From positions 1-64,000 of the forward strand of contig JBFMCT010000003.1 in assembly GCA_040754375.1 (NCBI GenBank): a stretch of 64,000 bases of DNA. Reading direction: 5' to 3'. This DNA is from Actinomycetota bacterium (lineage in GTDB: Bacteria; Actinomycetota; Acidimicrobiia; Acidimicrobiales; AC-14). The notes beneath the pieces were generated by a model. It saw only the letters and a list, made by a program, of their open reading frames with translations. It was not told where the DNA came from and ran no database searches. The number at the start of each line of letters is the position of its first letter. Positions within the stretch are counted from its first letter, which is position 1. This document shows positions 15,060 through 23,137 of this stretch, one piece after another. The translations under genes and the position numbers were made by a program.

Positions 15060-15725
15060 TCAGGCGGTCTCGGTCTCGGGCACCGACGAAACGAAACCCA
15101 GGCGCACGACATAGCGCTGGGCCTCGGACCCAGGGGGGTGACAGGCGTAGAGGGTCGCCGTCTTCTCATGGGTCTGGTTGGCGATCCACACCGCCTCGGG
15201 CCAGACGACGAAGCTGTCGGTGACCTGGTAGGTGCTGCGCACCCCGTCGACCCGGAAGACGACCTCGTCGCCCGGCGCCAGCTCGTCGACCCGCCGGAAG
15301 GGCTGGGAGTGGGTTGACCGGTGGCCGGCGACCACTGCGTTGCCCCGCTCGCCAGGAGTGGCCGAGCCCGTCCAGTGACTGGGGCCGAGGTCGATGTTGT
15401 GGAGGGTGACGCCCTGGTACATGCGGTGCACGAGCCCGATCTTGGGGATCTCGATGGTCCCGTACTCGACCACCGGCTCGGGGGCGTAGGAGTCGCGGGG
15501 GATCACCACCGGGATGGGGAGCGGCTGGTAAGGGACCGCGGTGGTGGCCGGGGTGTGGCCGAGGGGCTCGGCGCCCCGGGCCACCGTGGTCGAGGGACCG
15601 GGCCCGGCCCGGCGGGCATCGCCGCCCGCGCCACAGGCGGGAGCGGCCACGGCCAGGACCACGGCGGCCAGCAGGGCGGGGACGGCGCGGCCCGGGCGTC
15701 GACCGGCCGGCCACGGTTCGCGCAC
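15060..15725 (-). CDS. Sortase, class E-like, 221 aa
   Basis: Sortases cut a C-terminal sorting signal on exported proteins and join them to the cell wall or to pilin. An N-terminal hydrophobic segment (ALLAAVVLAVAAPACG, which could also act as a lipobox) is followed by a Pro/Thr-rich spacer. The beta-barrel domain has IEIPKIGLVHRMYQGV, the catalytic His in VVAGHRSTH, the catalytic Cys in TLYACHPPGSEAQRYVVR and the paired Arg. The YACHPPGS form resembles class E and related actinobacterial enzymes. I chose GTG 15725 because GAGGAG lies upstream and the longer frame to 15839 would overlap the divergent start codon. No sorting-signal substrate is visible nearby. Confidence 0.87.
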   Translation of the reverse strand: MREPWPAGRRPGRAVPALLAAVVLAVAAPACGAGGDARRAGPGPSTTVARGAEPLGHTPATTAVPYQPLPIPVVIPRDSYAPEPVVEYGTIEIPKIGLVHRMYQGVTLHNIDLGPSHWTGSATPGERGNAVVAGHRSTHSQPFRRVDELAPGDEVVFRVDGVRSTYQVTDSFVVWPEAVWIANQTHEKTATLYACHPPGSEAQRYVVRLGFVSSVPETETA

Positions 15726-15837
15726 AGGCTTCGGGGCTCCTCGGGTGCCGTCCCGCACACCGCCAGCTTGGCACACGCCCCTTGGCGGGCCACGGCGCGC
15801 AGGCGGCCGCGGAACCGGCGCGTACGCTCTCGTGGCC

Positions 15838-16428
15838 ATGTCCGAGGCTGCCGACCGCCGCCGAGCCGCCGCCGTGGCTGGTCACCACGGCGATGAACCC
15901 ACGGCCCGGCGCCTGCTGGCCGACCCCGATGCCGCCGTACGCCAGAGCGCGCTAGGTGCCCTGGTCCGCCTGGGGGCCGCCACGGCCGCCGACGTCGCCG
16001 GGGCGCTGGCCGACGCCGACCCCGGGGCCCGGCGCCGGGCGTGCGCGGCCGCCATCGCCTTGGACGACCTCCAGGGGCGGCTCGTAGAACTGCTCGCTGA
16101 CGACGACGGCAGCGTCGTCGAAGCGGCCGCCTGGGCGCTGGGTGAGCGGGGGGAGGCGGCCTCCGCCGCCGTCCCGGCCCTCGCGGCCGTTGCCGCGTCG
16201 CACACTGACCCCCTGTGCCGGGAGGCGGCCGTGGCCGCTCTGGGCGCCATAGGGTCCCCTGAGGGGCTGCCCGCCATCCTGGCGGCCACCGGCGACCGGC
16301 CCGCGGTCCGGCGCCGGGCGGTCATCGCACTGGCCCCGTTCGACGGTCCCGAGGTCGAGGCCGCGCTGGCCGCGGCCCGCTCCGACCGGGACTGGCAGGT
16401 GCGCCAGGCCGCCGAAGACCTCAGCTGA
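15838..16428 (+). CDS. HEAT-repeat protein, 196 aa
   Basis: The sequence is a row of alpha-helical repeats of ~30 residues (DPDAAVRQSALGALVRLG, DADPGARRRACAAAIAL, DDGSVVEAAAWALGERG, DPLCREAAVAALGAIG, DRPAVRRRAVIALAPF, DRDWQVRQAAEDL). Each carries the Asp/Arg/Ala pattern of HEAT or PBS-lyase-type repeats. These scaffolds bind other proteins and have no catalytic residues. The ATG at 15838 opens the first repeat; the longer frame upstream is antisense to the sortase. The partner is unknown. Confidence 0.8.
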   Translation: MSEAADRRRAAAVAGHHGDEPTARRLLADPDAAVRQSALGALVRLGAATAADVAGALADADPGARRRACAAAIALDDLQGRLVELLADDDGSVVEAAAWALGERGEAASAAVPALAAVAASHTDPLCREAAVAALGAIGSPEGLPAILAATGDRPAVRRRAVIALAPFDGPEVEAALAAARSDRDWQVRQAAEDLS

Positions 16429-16434
16429 CCCCGG

Positions 16435-17442
16435 TCAGCGCCCCTCGGCCCCCATGAACAGCGACTTCAGCGACTCGAAAGCCTCCAGGCACTTGCCGGC
16501 CCCGAGCACGACGCATTCGAGAGGGGCGTCCACCAGGTGGACGGGCAGGGCCGTCTCCTCGGCCAGCCGCCGGTCGAGGCCGGCCAGCATCCCGCCGCCC
16601 CCGACCAGGTGGATGCCCTGGGCGATGAGGTCCTGGGCCAGCTCGGGCGGGGCCATGCCCAGGCAGTCGACCACCGAGTCGACGATGGCCCGCACCTGCT
16701 CGTCGATGGCCTCACGGATCTCCTCGGGCGACAGGATGGCCGTCTTGGGCAGCCCGCTCATGAGGTCGCGGCCCCGGACCTCGGCCTTGACCTCGTCGTC
16801 CATCACGGCCGCCGACCCGATGGCCAGCTTGATCTCCTCGGCCGTGCGCTCACCGATGGCCATCCCGTACTCGCGGCGCACGTAGGCCTGGATCGAGGCG
16901 TCGATGTCGAACGAGCCGATGCGGATGGCCCGCAAGGCCACGATCCCCCCGAGCGAGATCATGGCCGTCTCGGTCGTACCGCCACCGATGTCGACGACCA
17001 TGTTGCCCAGGGGCTCGTGGATGGGCAGGCCGGCGCCGATGGCGGCCGCCATGGGCTGGGCCACCAGCTGGGCGTCGGCCGCGCCGGCTTGGCGGGCGGC
17101 CTCCTTCACGGCCCGGCGCTCCACCTCGGTGATGGCCGAGGGAACGCACAGGAGCACCCGGGGCCGCTGGAAGCGCGACAGGCCGGCCCGCTGGAGCAGG
17201 AGGCGGATCATCCGCTGGGTGATGTCGAAGTCGGTGATGGCGCCCTTGCGGAGCGGGCGGACGGCCTGGATGTAGCCGGGGGTACGACCGATCATCTGCC
17301 ACGCCTGGTGGCCCATGGCCAGCACGTCGTGGGTCTGGACGTTGAGGGCGATGACTGTGGGCTCGTTGAGGACGATCCCGCGGCCCTTGGCGTAGACCAG
17401 GGTGTTGGCCGTCCCCAAGTCGATGGCCAGGTCTCTAGCCAT
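16435..17442 (-). CDS. mreB: Rod-shape determining actin homologue MreB, 335 aa
   Basis: MreB polymerises under the membrane and guides lateral wall synthesis. The protein begins DLAIDLGTANTLVYAKGRGIVLNEP (phosphate-1 loop), has VVDIGGGTTETAMISLGG (phosphate-2) and ends with GIHLVGGGGMLAGLDRRLAEE in the adenosine motif. Length and motif order are those of full MreB. No mreC or mreD follows; the next gene downstream in its orientation is on the opposite strand. A small membrane protein and MoaE lie just upstream on the same strand, so this copy is outside the classical mreBCD operon and may be an MreB-like paralogue. Confidence 0.92.
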   Translation of the reverse strand: MARDLAIDLGTANTLVYAKGRGIVLNEPTVIALNVQTHDVLAMGHQAWQMIGRTPGYIQAVRPLRKGAITDFDITQRMIRLLLQRAGLSRFQRPRVLLCVPSAITEVERRAVKEAARQAGAADAQLVAQPMAAAIGAGLPIHEPLGNMVVDIGGGTTETAMISLGGIVALRAIRIGSFDIDASIQAYVRREYGMAIGERTAEEIKLAIGSAAVMDDEVKAEVRGRDLMSGLPKTAILSPEEIREAIDEQVRAIVDSVVDCLGMAPPELAQDLIAQGIHLVGGGGMLAGLDRRLAEETALPVHLVDAPLECVVLGAGKCLEAFESLKSLFMGAEGR

Positions 17443-17489
17443 GGAGGCCGCTGACGCTCAGGCCCGGCGGCGGGCCGGGGGCCGGCCGG

Positions 17490-17705
17490 CTAACCAGCGT
17501 CGTGCCCTCGGGGAAGGCGCCCGCGCGGCGCCCCCCGCCGGCGGGGCGGGTCGAGGGGCGCTTCGGGCGAGAGCGCGTGAAGCTCACGCTCGAACTCACG
17601 TATGTGGGCCTCCATCGAACGTGGGCCGCGGTCGCGCAACCACAGCAGGAGCGCCCCGATGAGGCTCAGCAGCAGGAACGCCAGGAGGAACACGAGGCTG
17701 CCCAC
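17490..17705 (-). CDS. Small single-pass membrane protein, 71 aa
   Basis: One strong N-terminal membrane helix (SLVFLLAFLLLSLIGALLLWL) is followed by a charged helical tail (EAHIREFERELHAL) and a basic Pro/Arg end. It lies 9 bases after moaE and 47 bases before mreB on the same strand, so it is probably co-transcribed with both. I do not recognise a family. Codon use matches its neighbours. Confidence 0.6.
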   Translation of the reverse strand: MGSLVFLLAFLLLSLIGALLLWLRDRGPRSMEAHIREFERELHALSPEAPLDPPRRRGAPRGRLPRGHDAG

Positions 17706-17713
17706 GTCCGCCC

Positions 17714-18193
17714 TCAGCTCCCCGTGCCCGACAGCTCGCTCACAGGGTGGTCACAGCGCGACCAGTCCTCCCCTTCCGACCACCGCTCGCGCTTCCAAAT
17801 GGGCACGGTCGACTTTACGGTGTCGATGCCGAAGCGGGCCGCTTCGAAGGCGTCGTCGCGGTGGGGAGCCGACACCACCACGACCACCGAGACCTCGCCC
17901 ACGACCATGGTGCCCGAGCGGTGGAGAAGCACTACCCGCCGGACGTGGGGCCAGCGCCGGTGGATCTCGGCCGCGATCGCGGCCAGCTTGGGCCCCACTT
18001 CCTCGTCATAGGCTTCGTAGTGGAGCTGGCTCACACCGCTGCGACCTTCGGCGTGATCGCGCACCGTGCCACAGAACAACACGACCGCCCCGCTGGCGGG
18101 ATGGGCGACGAAACTCAGCGCCTCGGCCACGGGGAGAACCTGATCGGTCAGACCGACCCAATCAGGACCGCGCGCGTCAGCCGACTGTCCCAT
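17714..18193 (-). CDS. moaE: Molybdopterin synthase catalytic subunit MoaE
   Basis: MoaE transfers sulfur from thiocarboxylated MoaD to precursor Z to build molybdopterin. The sequence has GAVVLFCGTVRDHAEGRSGVSQLHYEAYDEE, RVVLLHRSGTMVVGEVSVVV and VKSTVPIWKRERWSEGEDW, with the lysines expected in the active site. Length is typical. The ATG at 18193 gives the usual short N-terminus; ten more codons are open upstream. No moaD or other cofactor gene lies close by. Confidence 0.9.
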   Translation of the reverse strand: MGQSADARGPDWVGLTDQVLPVAEALSFVAHPASGAVVLFCGTVRDHAEGRSGVSQLHYEAYDEEVGPKLAAIAAEIHRRWPHVRRVVLLHRSGTMVVGEVSVVVVVSAPHRDDAFEAARFGIDTVKSTVPIWKRERWSEGEDWSRCDHPVSELSGTGS

Positions 18194-18294
18194 TGTCGCA
18201 ATGCTACCGACTTGTCCCCCCAAGACCGTTATCCCGGAGCCACAAGGGCGGGGGCGCGGCCTTCGCGGGAGGGCCCGCCGGTAAGCTCGGGGAC

Positions 18295-19482
18295 ATGGAG
18301 TTCGTCGAGTCGGACGACGGACCGCCCTTCCGTCGGCCGCCGGCGCTTGACGACCGGGTATGGCGCCACCCGTCCGAGCTGGAGTTCGCGGCCCCCACAG
18401 GCCCCAGAACCGTCACCCACCGCACCGTCTGGGCGGTGGCCATCGCGGCTGCCATCGGGGCCAGCCTCCTCTCGACGGGCCTCCTCATCGGGCTGGGTGC
18501 GGTGCGCACCGGCGAGCAGGCGGCCGAGCGCACGGTGACGACCGTAGGGGCGGCCACCCCGGTCACGGCCGTGGAGCAGGTGGTGGCCATCGCCGAGCGG
18601 GCCCGGCCGGGGATCGTCCAGATCAGGGCCAACCGGGCCGGGTCGGGGGTCAGCGGGTCAGGGGTGATCTTCCGTGAGGACGGCCACCTGTTGACCAACG
18701 CCCACGTGGTCGACAGCGCGACGGCCATCACCGCCGTCCTGGCCAGCGGCCGGGAGCTTCCGGCCCGGGTCGTGGGGGCCGACCCCGATACCGACACGGC
18801 CGTCCTGAAGATCGACGGAGGCCCGTTCGCCACCACCGAGCTGGGCACGGCCGCCTCTTTGAAGGTCGGCCAGCTGGCCGTGGCCATGGGCTCGCCCCTG
18901 GCGCTGGCCGGGGGCCCGTCGGTCACGGTCGGGGTCGTCAGCGCCCTCCACCGCACGGTCCGCACGCGGGGCGGCACCGTCACCCTCCACGACATGATCC
19001 AGACCGACGCCCCCATCTCGCCCGGTTCGTCCGGTGGCGCCCTGCTCGACGGGAGCGGGCGGGTCATCGGGATCACGACGGCCGTGGCGGTCAGCGACGT
19101 GGGGCCCGAGGGGCTCGGCTTCGCCACCCCCATCGACGTGGCCCGCACGGTGGCCGACGAGATCATCGCCACCGGCCGGGCGACCCATCCCTGGCTCGGC
19201 ATATCGGGCATCGACCTCGACGGGGCCACGGCCCACGACCTCAACCTCGACGGCGCGGCCCGCATCGTCACCGTGGTCGACGGTGGCCCCGCGGCCCTCG
19301 CGGGCATCCAGGAGGGTGACCTGGTCGTCGGTCTGGGCGGACGACCGGTCAAGTCGATGGGCACGCTGGTGGTGGCCCTCCGCCAGCACCGCCCCGGCGA
19401 CCTGGTGGCCGTGGAAGTGATCCGCGACGGCCACAAGACCGTCCTCAACGTGGTCCTGATCGAGCGGACCGACGCCGACTGA
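18295..19482 (+). CDS. HtrA/DegP-type serine protease with PDZ domain, 395 aa
   Basis: This is a membrane-anchored envelope protease. A cytoplasmic N-terminus of ~45 residues leads into one helix (WAVAIAAAIGASLLSTGLLIGL). The trypsin-like domain follows with His137 (LTNAHVV), Asp167 (DPDTDTAVLK) and Ser246 (SPGSSGGAL) as catalytic triad. The C-terminus is one PDZ domain (VDGGPAALAGIQEGDLVVGLGGRPV). In other actinobacteria a related gene often lies in the sigE-rseA cluster; here it is 15 kb away and divergent from moaE. ATG 18295 is chosen because the longer frame is antisense to moaE. Confidence 0.93.
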   Translation: MEFVESDDGPPFRRPPALDDRVWRHPSELEFAAPTGPRTVTHRTVWAVAIAAAIGASLLSTGLLIGLGAVRTGEQAAERTVTTVGAATPVTAVEQVVAIAERARPGIVQIRANRAGSGVSGSGVIFREDGHLLTNAHVVDSATAITAVLASGRELPARVVGADPDTDTAVLKIDGGPFATTELGTAASLKVGQLAVAMGSPLALAGGPSVTVGVVSALHRTVRTRGGTVTLHDMIQTDAPISPGSSGGALLDGSGRVIGITTAVAVSDVGPEGLGFATPIDVARTVADEIIATGRATHPWLGISGIDLDGATAHDLNLDGAARIVTVVDGGPAALAGIQEGDLVVGLGGRPVKSMGTLVVALRQHRPGDLVAVEVIRDGHKTVLNVVLIERTDAD

Positions 19483-19540
19483 CCCCGGGGGCGGCCGGCC
19501 CCGGGACGGTTCCGGTGGTCGGTGGGCCTACGATGATGTG

Positions 19541-20716
19541 ATGAGCGGCTCGGGCCCACCCGAAGGCAACCCTTTCGAGGGGTTCCCCCTCTTCGGCGAC
19601 CTGGCCCGCATGTTCGCCAGCCAGGGACCGGTCAACTGGGACGTGGCCCGCCAGATGTCCATGTGGATCGCGACCGAGGGCCGGGCCCAGGGCAACGTCG
19701 AGCCCATGGAGCGCATCCGCCTCGAGGAACTGGCCCGGGTGGCCGACCTGCGGGTGGCCGACGCCACCGGCCTGCCCACCTCGATCGCCGGCGGCGTGCT
19801 GTCGGTCCTGCCCGTGAGCCGGGGCGACTGGGCCCTGCACAGCCTCGAGTCCTACCGGCCCGTCCTCGAACGCCTGGCCGCTGCCCTGGGCCGTGACAAG
19901 GGCGACGACGAGCCGGGCCCCGACCCGACGCTGGCGTTCATGGGGGACATCACCAAGGTCCTCAGGCCCGTCATGCTGGGCCTGCAGTCGGGCGTGATGC
20001 TCGGCCACCTGGCCCGCCACAGCTTCGGGCAGTACGACCTGCCCCTCCCCCGCCGGCCCGCCGACCAGTTGCTGGTCAACCCGGCCAACATGGACGCCTT
20101 CGCCTCCGAGTGGGACCTACCCCGCGACGACCTGCGCATGCTCGTCTGCCTCAACGAGATCACCTTTCACGCCGTCCTGGGGCGCCAGCACGTGCGCGCC
20201 CGGCTCCTGGGCCTGCTCGACGACTTCGTGAGCCGCTTCCAGGTCGACGTCGACGCCGTCGAGGCCAGCTTCGGCGACCTCGACCTCAACGACCCCAACG
20301 CCCTCCAGAAGGCCCTGGGCAGCCCCGAGACCCTGCTCGGGGTCGTCCAGTCACCCGAACAGGAGGCCGTGCGGGAGCGGATCGAGGTGCTGCTCACGGC
20401 CGTGGTCGGCTACGTCGACCACATCGTCGAGACCGTAGGTCAGCCTTTGATCGGGTCCTACGGCCGGCTCATGGAGGCCGTGCGCCGCCGCCGGGCCGAT
20501 GCCACCGACGGCGAGCGCTTCGCGGCCCGCCTGCTCGGCCTGGAGCTGGGCCGCGCCCAGTACGAACGGGGCACGGCGTTCGTGCGGGGCGTGGTCGAAC
20601 GGGCCGGCGACCCCGGCCTGCGCCGCCTGTGGGAGTCCGAGCGCGAGTTGCCAACCTCGGCCGAGCTCGACGCCCCGGGCCTGTGGCTGGCCCGCATCGA
20701 CCTGCCCGACGACTGA
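19541..20716 (+). CDS. DUF2342-type zincin-like protein with NExxH motif, 391 aa
   Basis: The sequence follows the DUF2342 / putative hydrolase family of actinobacteria: NWDVARQMSMWIATEG near the start, then PRRPADQLLVNPANMDAFA, and a zincin-type helix at LRMLVCLNEITFHAVL. In family members this helix reads H-E-x-x-H; here it is N-E-I-T-F-H, so one expected zinc ligand is replaced. The rest is intact, ending with a helical region (RLLGLELGRAQYERGTAFVRGV). It may be a non-catalytic member. It follows the HtrA gene by 58 bases on the same strand. The ATG at 19541 is preceded by an in-frame GTG one codon earlier. Confidence 0.78.
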   Translation: MSGSGPPEGNPFEGFPLFGDLARMFASQGPVNWDVARQMSMWIATEGRAQGNVEPMERIRLEELARVADLRVADATGLPTSIAGGVLSVLPVSRGDWALHSLESYRPVLERLAAALGRDKGDDEPGPDPTLAFMGDITKVLRPVMLGLQSGVMLGHLARHSFGQYDLPLPRRPADQLLVNPANMDAFASEWDLPRDDLRMLVCLNEITFHAVLGRQHVRARLLGLLDDFVSRFQVDVDAVEASFGDLDLNDPNALQKALGSPETLLGVVQSPEQEAVRERIEVLLTAVVGYVDHIVETVGQPLIGSYGRLMEAVRRRRADATDGERFAARLLGLELGRAQYERGTAFVRGVVERAGDPGLRRLWESERELPTSAELDAPGLWLARIDLPDD

Positions 20717-20769
20717 AGCCGGCCTGTGGGGAGCACGACCCGGTGCCTCCACGGGGCGCCGCCGTGTGT

Positions 20770-21195
20770 CTACCCCGGCGAGTAGTCCCGCAGGCAGGAC
20801 AGGAAGGCAAGCAGATCAGGCGGCCCATCCCGGGCGATGGCGTGCACCCGAACGGGGTCGAGCCGCTCATAGCCGTGCACCAAGAGGTTGCGGAAGCCGG
20901 CCGCCCGACCCAGTCGCGCAGCGAGCTCAGGCACCAAGATGCCGGCCTCCGCGAGGCGTTGGAACGCCTCGGCGTAGGTCGAGGGGCTGCCTAAGCCCGC
21001 TCTCACGCAGGTCGACACGGCGAGGTCGAACACCACCTGGATGGCCTGCCAAAGGTGAAGTACGACGGTGTCGGTCGTCGCCGTCATCGGCCGAAGCTCG
21101 GCCGGGTCGTCGGGCAGGTAAGCCGCGACCCGGTCGAGGTGCCGAACAACCGATCCGGCGCGCTCGGCCAGAAGGTCCGGATCGACCCCCTTCAT
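20770..21195 (-). CDS. hepT: HEPN-domain toxin, HepT-like, 141 aa
   Basis: HepT proteins are RNases of HEPN/MNT toxin-antitoxin systems. The all-helical sequence ends in FRNLLVHGYERLD, which contains the R-x4-H-x-Y active-site motif. The Tyr is the residue the antitoxin modifies with AMP in studied pairs. ATG 21195 overlaps the stop of the nucleotidyltransferase gene (ATGA), giving coupled expression. The frame runs a further 19 codons upstream inside that gene, without support. Confidence 0.9.
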   Translation of the reverse strand: MKGVDPDLLAERAGSVVRHLDRVAAYLPDDPAELRPMTATTDTVVLHLWQAIQVVFDLAVSTCVRAGLGSPSTYAEAFQRLAEAGILVPELAARLGRAAGFRNLLVHGYERLDPVRVHAIARDGPPDLLAFLSCLRDYSPG

Positions 21196-21578
21196 CCCAG
21201 TGCCGCCAGTAAGTCGTGGTGCGCGGCCCGCAGGACGGGCTCGACATCGCACCAGAACAAGGTCGCTTCGAGCTGAAAACGCCCCAGCTCGCCGGACCGC
21301 CGCTCGAACAACGCGATGCCGTCGCGGGCAGCCCGGAACCGGAGCAGCGCGCTGGCCGAGGCCAAGTCGACCAGGTCCACACGATCGGAGCCGACGGCCG
21401 ACGTCACGAGCGCACCGATGGCACCGACGTCCGCGGCTGGGCCGGCGAGAAATCCGACGTCCCAGTCCGAGCAGTCGGACGCGTCGCCGCGGGCCCTCGA
21501 CCCGTGAAGGACGACCAGCCGGACGTCGTCCAGCACCGCACTGGCGCTGAGATGGCGAGCCAGCTCGTCGGGGCTCAT
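21192..21578 (-). CDS. mntA: Minimal nucleotidyltransferase antitoxin, MntA-like, 128 aa
   Basis: The sequence carries HGSRARGDASDCSDWDVGF, the G-S-x10-D-x-D motif of DNA polymerase beta-type nucleotidyltransferases, with a third acidic site in DRVDLVDLASAS. In HEPN/MNT pairs this protein neutralises HepT by adding AMP to its Tyr. The gene comes first and overlaps hepT by the ATGA junction. The ATG at 21578 is chosen; a TTG three codons earlier is also open. Confidence 0.9.
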   Translation of the reverse strand: MSPDELARHLSASAVLDDVRLVVLHGSRARGDASDCSDWDVGFLAGPAADVGAIGALVTSAVGSDRVDLVDLASASALLRFRAARDGIALFERRSGELGRFQLEATLFWCDVEPVLRAAHHDLLAALG

Positions 21579-21634
21579 GGCGCCCAAGCTACCGTCCGAG
21601 GGCGGCCGTCCTTGGCCCGGACTGACCTCGCCAT

Positions 21635-21690
21635 GATCAGACGAGATCGCCGGGATCAGACGATGTCGCCTGGTGTCAGACCACGTCGCG
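21635..21690. repeat. Three imperfect ~19-20-bp tandem repeats
   Basis: Three units starting at 21635, 21654 and 21674 share the form GATCAGACGANNTCGCC. They fill the gap between mntA and the following MFS gene, and the third runs into the MFS stop codon. They could be an operator array for the toxin-antitoxin promoter or a simple duplication; the sequence does not decide. Confidence 0.6.
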
Positions 21691-23040
21691 GCGGTGTGTC
21701 GCGGCCAGGCCGCCGACGTAGGTGGTGAAGGCGGCGGCCGAAGCCACCGCGATGAGGTCCATCCCGGTGCTGGCCGACAGCGTCAGGACCACGGGGACAG
21801 CCGCCCCCACGACCCACACGAGCTGGAACCGGGTCTCGAACCGGGCGAACGTGCGGCCCCGCACAGCGTCGGGAGCGTCGCGCTGCACGATGCTGTCGAA
21901 GGCCAGCTTGCCGGCCCCGGCGGCCAGGCCGAGGACCGCGGCCAGGGCGGCGATCGCCCCCAGGCCGCCCGCCCGGGCGGCGAAGAAGGCCGTGACCGTG
22001 ACCAGGGCCAGAGCCCCGAGCAGGATCCGTTCCTCGCGCAGGTGGCGGCGCAGCCACGGGGCGACGGCCGCGCCCGCGAAGTTGCCGACGACGCTGGTGG
22101 CCAGGACCGCCCCGAACCACCACGCCGGGGCGTCCTCGCGCCGGAAGGCGAAGGCCACCAGGAAGGTCATCAGCCCGACCACGGCTCGCAGCACGGCCAT
22201 GGCCGTGACCGACAGGCGGATGCTGGCCGAGTGCAACTCGGCCTTGGCCACCGGCGACTCGGCGATCGGTTCGTGGGACTTCGGGGGCCGGGCGATGCGG
22301 GCGGCCGCGAAAGCAGCCGCCACGAACGCGACGGCGGCCAGGCGCAGCGCCCACGGGCTGCCCAGGAAGCCGATCCGCAAGATGGCGATGCCGGGTAGGG
22401 CGACGACGAACCCGGTGACGGCCGACAGCACGGCCAGCCGGGAGTTGGCCTCCACCAGCTCGGAGTTGTCGGCCACGGTGGCCGGCACCAGGGCACTCTT
22501 GGTGATCATGTGCGCCTTGGCCAGCACCAGCAGGGCGAACGCCTCGGGGAAGACCCACGCGCTGTCCACGTGGGTGGCCATCGACAGGCACACGGCGGCC
22601 CGGCTCACGGCCGCCAGGATCAGCATCGTGCGCCGCCCGCCCCGGCTGCGGTCGAGGGCCGGGCCCAGCAGTGGTGCGATGATCGCGAACGGGGCCATGG
22701 TCAGCAGCAGGTAGGCGGCCACCCGGCCCCTGGCGGCCGACGGGGAGATCGAGAAGAACAGCGAGCCGGCCAGGGCCAGGGTGATCAGCGTGTCCCCGGC
22801 CACCGAGAGGCAGTGCGTCACCGCCAACCGGGAGAACGGCGACTGCTCGCGCGGGCCGGGGCGGGGCGGGGTGCGCAGTGGCTGCCAGCCGCCCCCCGGG
22901 CCGGCCGGGCCGGCCGGACCACCCCCAGCCAGACCACCCCCGTCCGCTCGCCCCGGCCCAGGCCCGGAGCCGGGACGAGGGGGGCGGCGGGCGGGGCCGG
23001 GACTGGCCCGGCCGTCGGCCGGCGGGGGTTTGCGGGGCAT
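21676..23040 (-). CDS. MFS transporter with Pro/Gly-rich N-terminus, 454 aa
   Basis: About 65 residues of Pro/Gly/Arg-rich cytoplasmic sequence precede a 12-helix transporter core starting SRLAVTHCLSVAGDTLITLALAGSLFF. The GPALDRSRGGRRTML loop between helices corresponds to the MFS TM2-TM3 motif, and later loops are short and charged (RLRRHLREERIL). The substrate is unknown. The ATG at 23040 is used because the 55 codons upstream look like antisense of the neighbouring region. It lies ~100 bases downstream of ppx on the same strand, possibly co-transcribed. Confidence 0.8.
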   Translation of the reverse strand: MPRKPPPADGRASPGPARRPPRPGSGPGPGRADGGGLAGGGPAGPAGPGGGWQPLRTPPRPGPREQSPFSRLAVTHCLSVAGDTLITLALAGSLFFSISPSAARGRVAAYLLLTMAPFAIIAPLLGPALDRSRGGRRTMLILAAVSRAAVCLSMATHVDSAWVFPEAFALLVLAKAHMITKSALVPATVADNSELVEANSRLAVLSAVTGFVVALPGIAILRIGFLGSPWALRLAAVAFVAAAFAAARIARPPKSHEPIAESPVAKAELHSASIRLSVTAMAVLRAVVGLMTFLVAFAFRREDAPAWWFGAVLATSVVGNFAGAAVAPWLRRHLREERILLGALALVTVTAFFAARAGGLGAIAALAAVLGLAAGAGKLAFDSIVQRDAPDAVRGRTFARFETRFQLVWVVGAAVPVVLTLSASTGMDLIAVASAAAFTTYVGGLAATHRRDVV

Positions 23041-23137
23041 GCGAGCCCTCAGGCCGGCGCCGGCCCGACGGCGGGCCGCGACCCAGGGCTCGACATCGCG
23101 CAATCGTAGGACGGGCCGGGGCCGCCCCGACGCAGCC

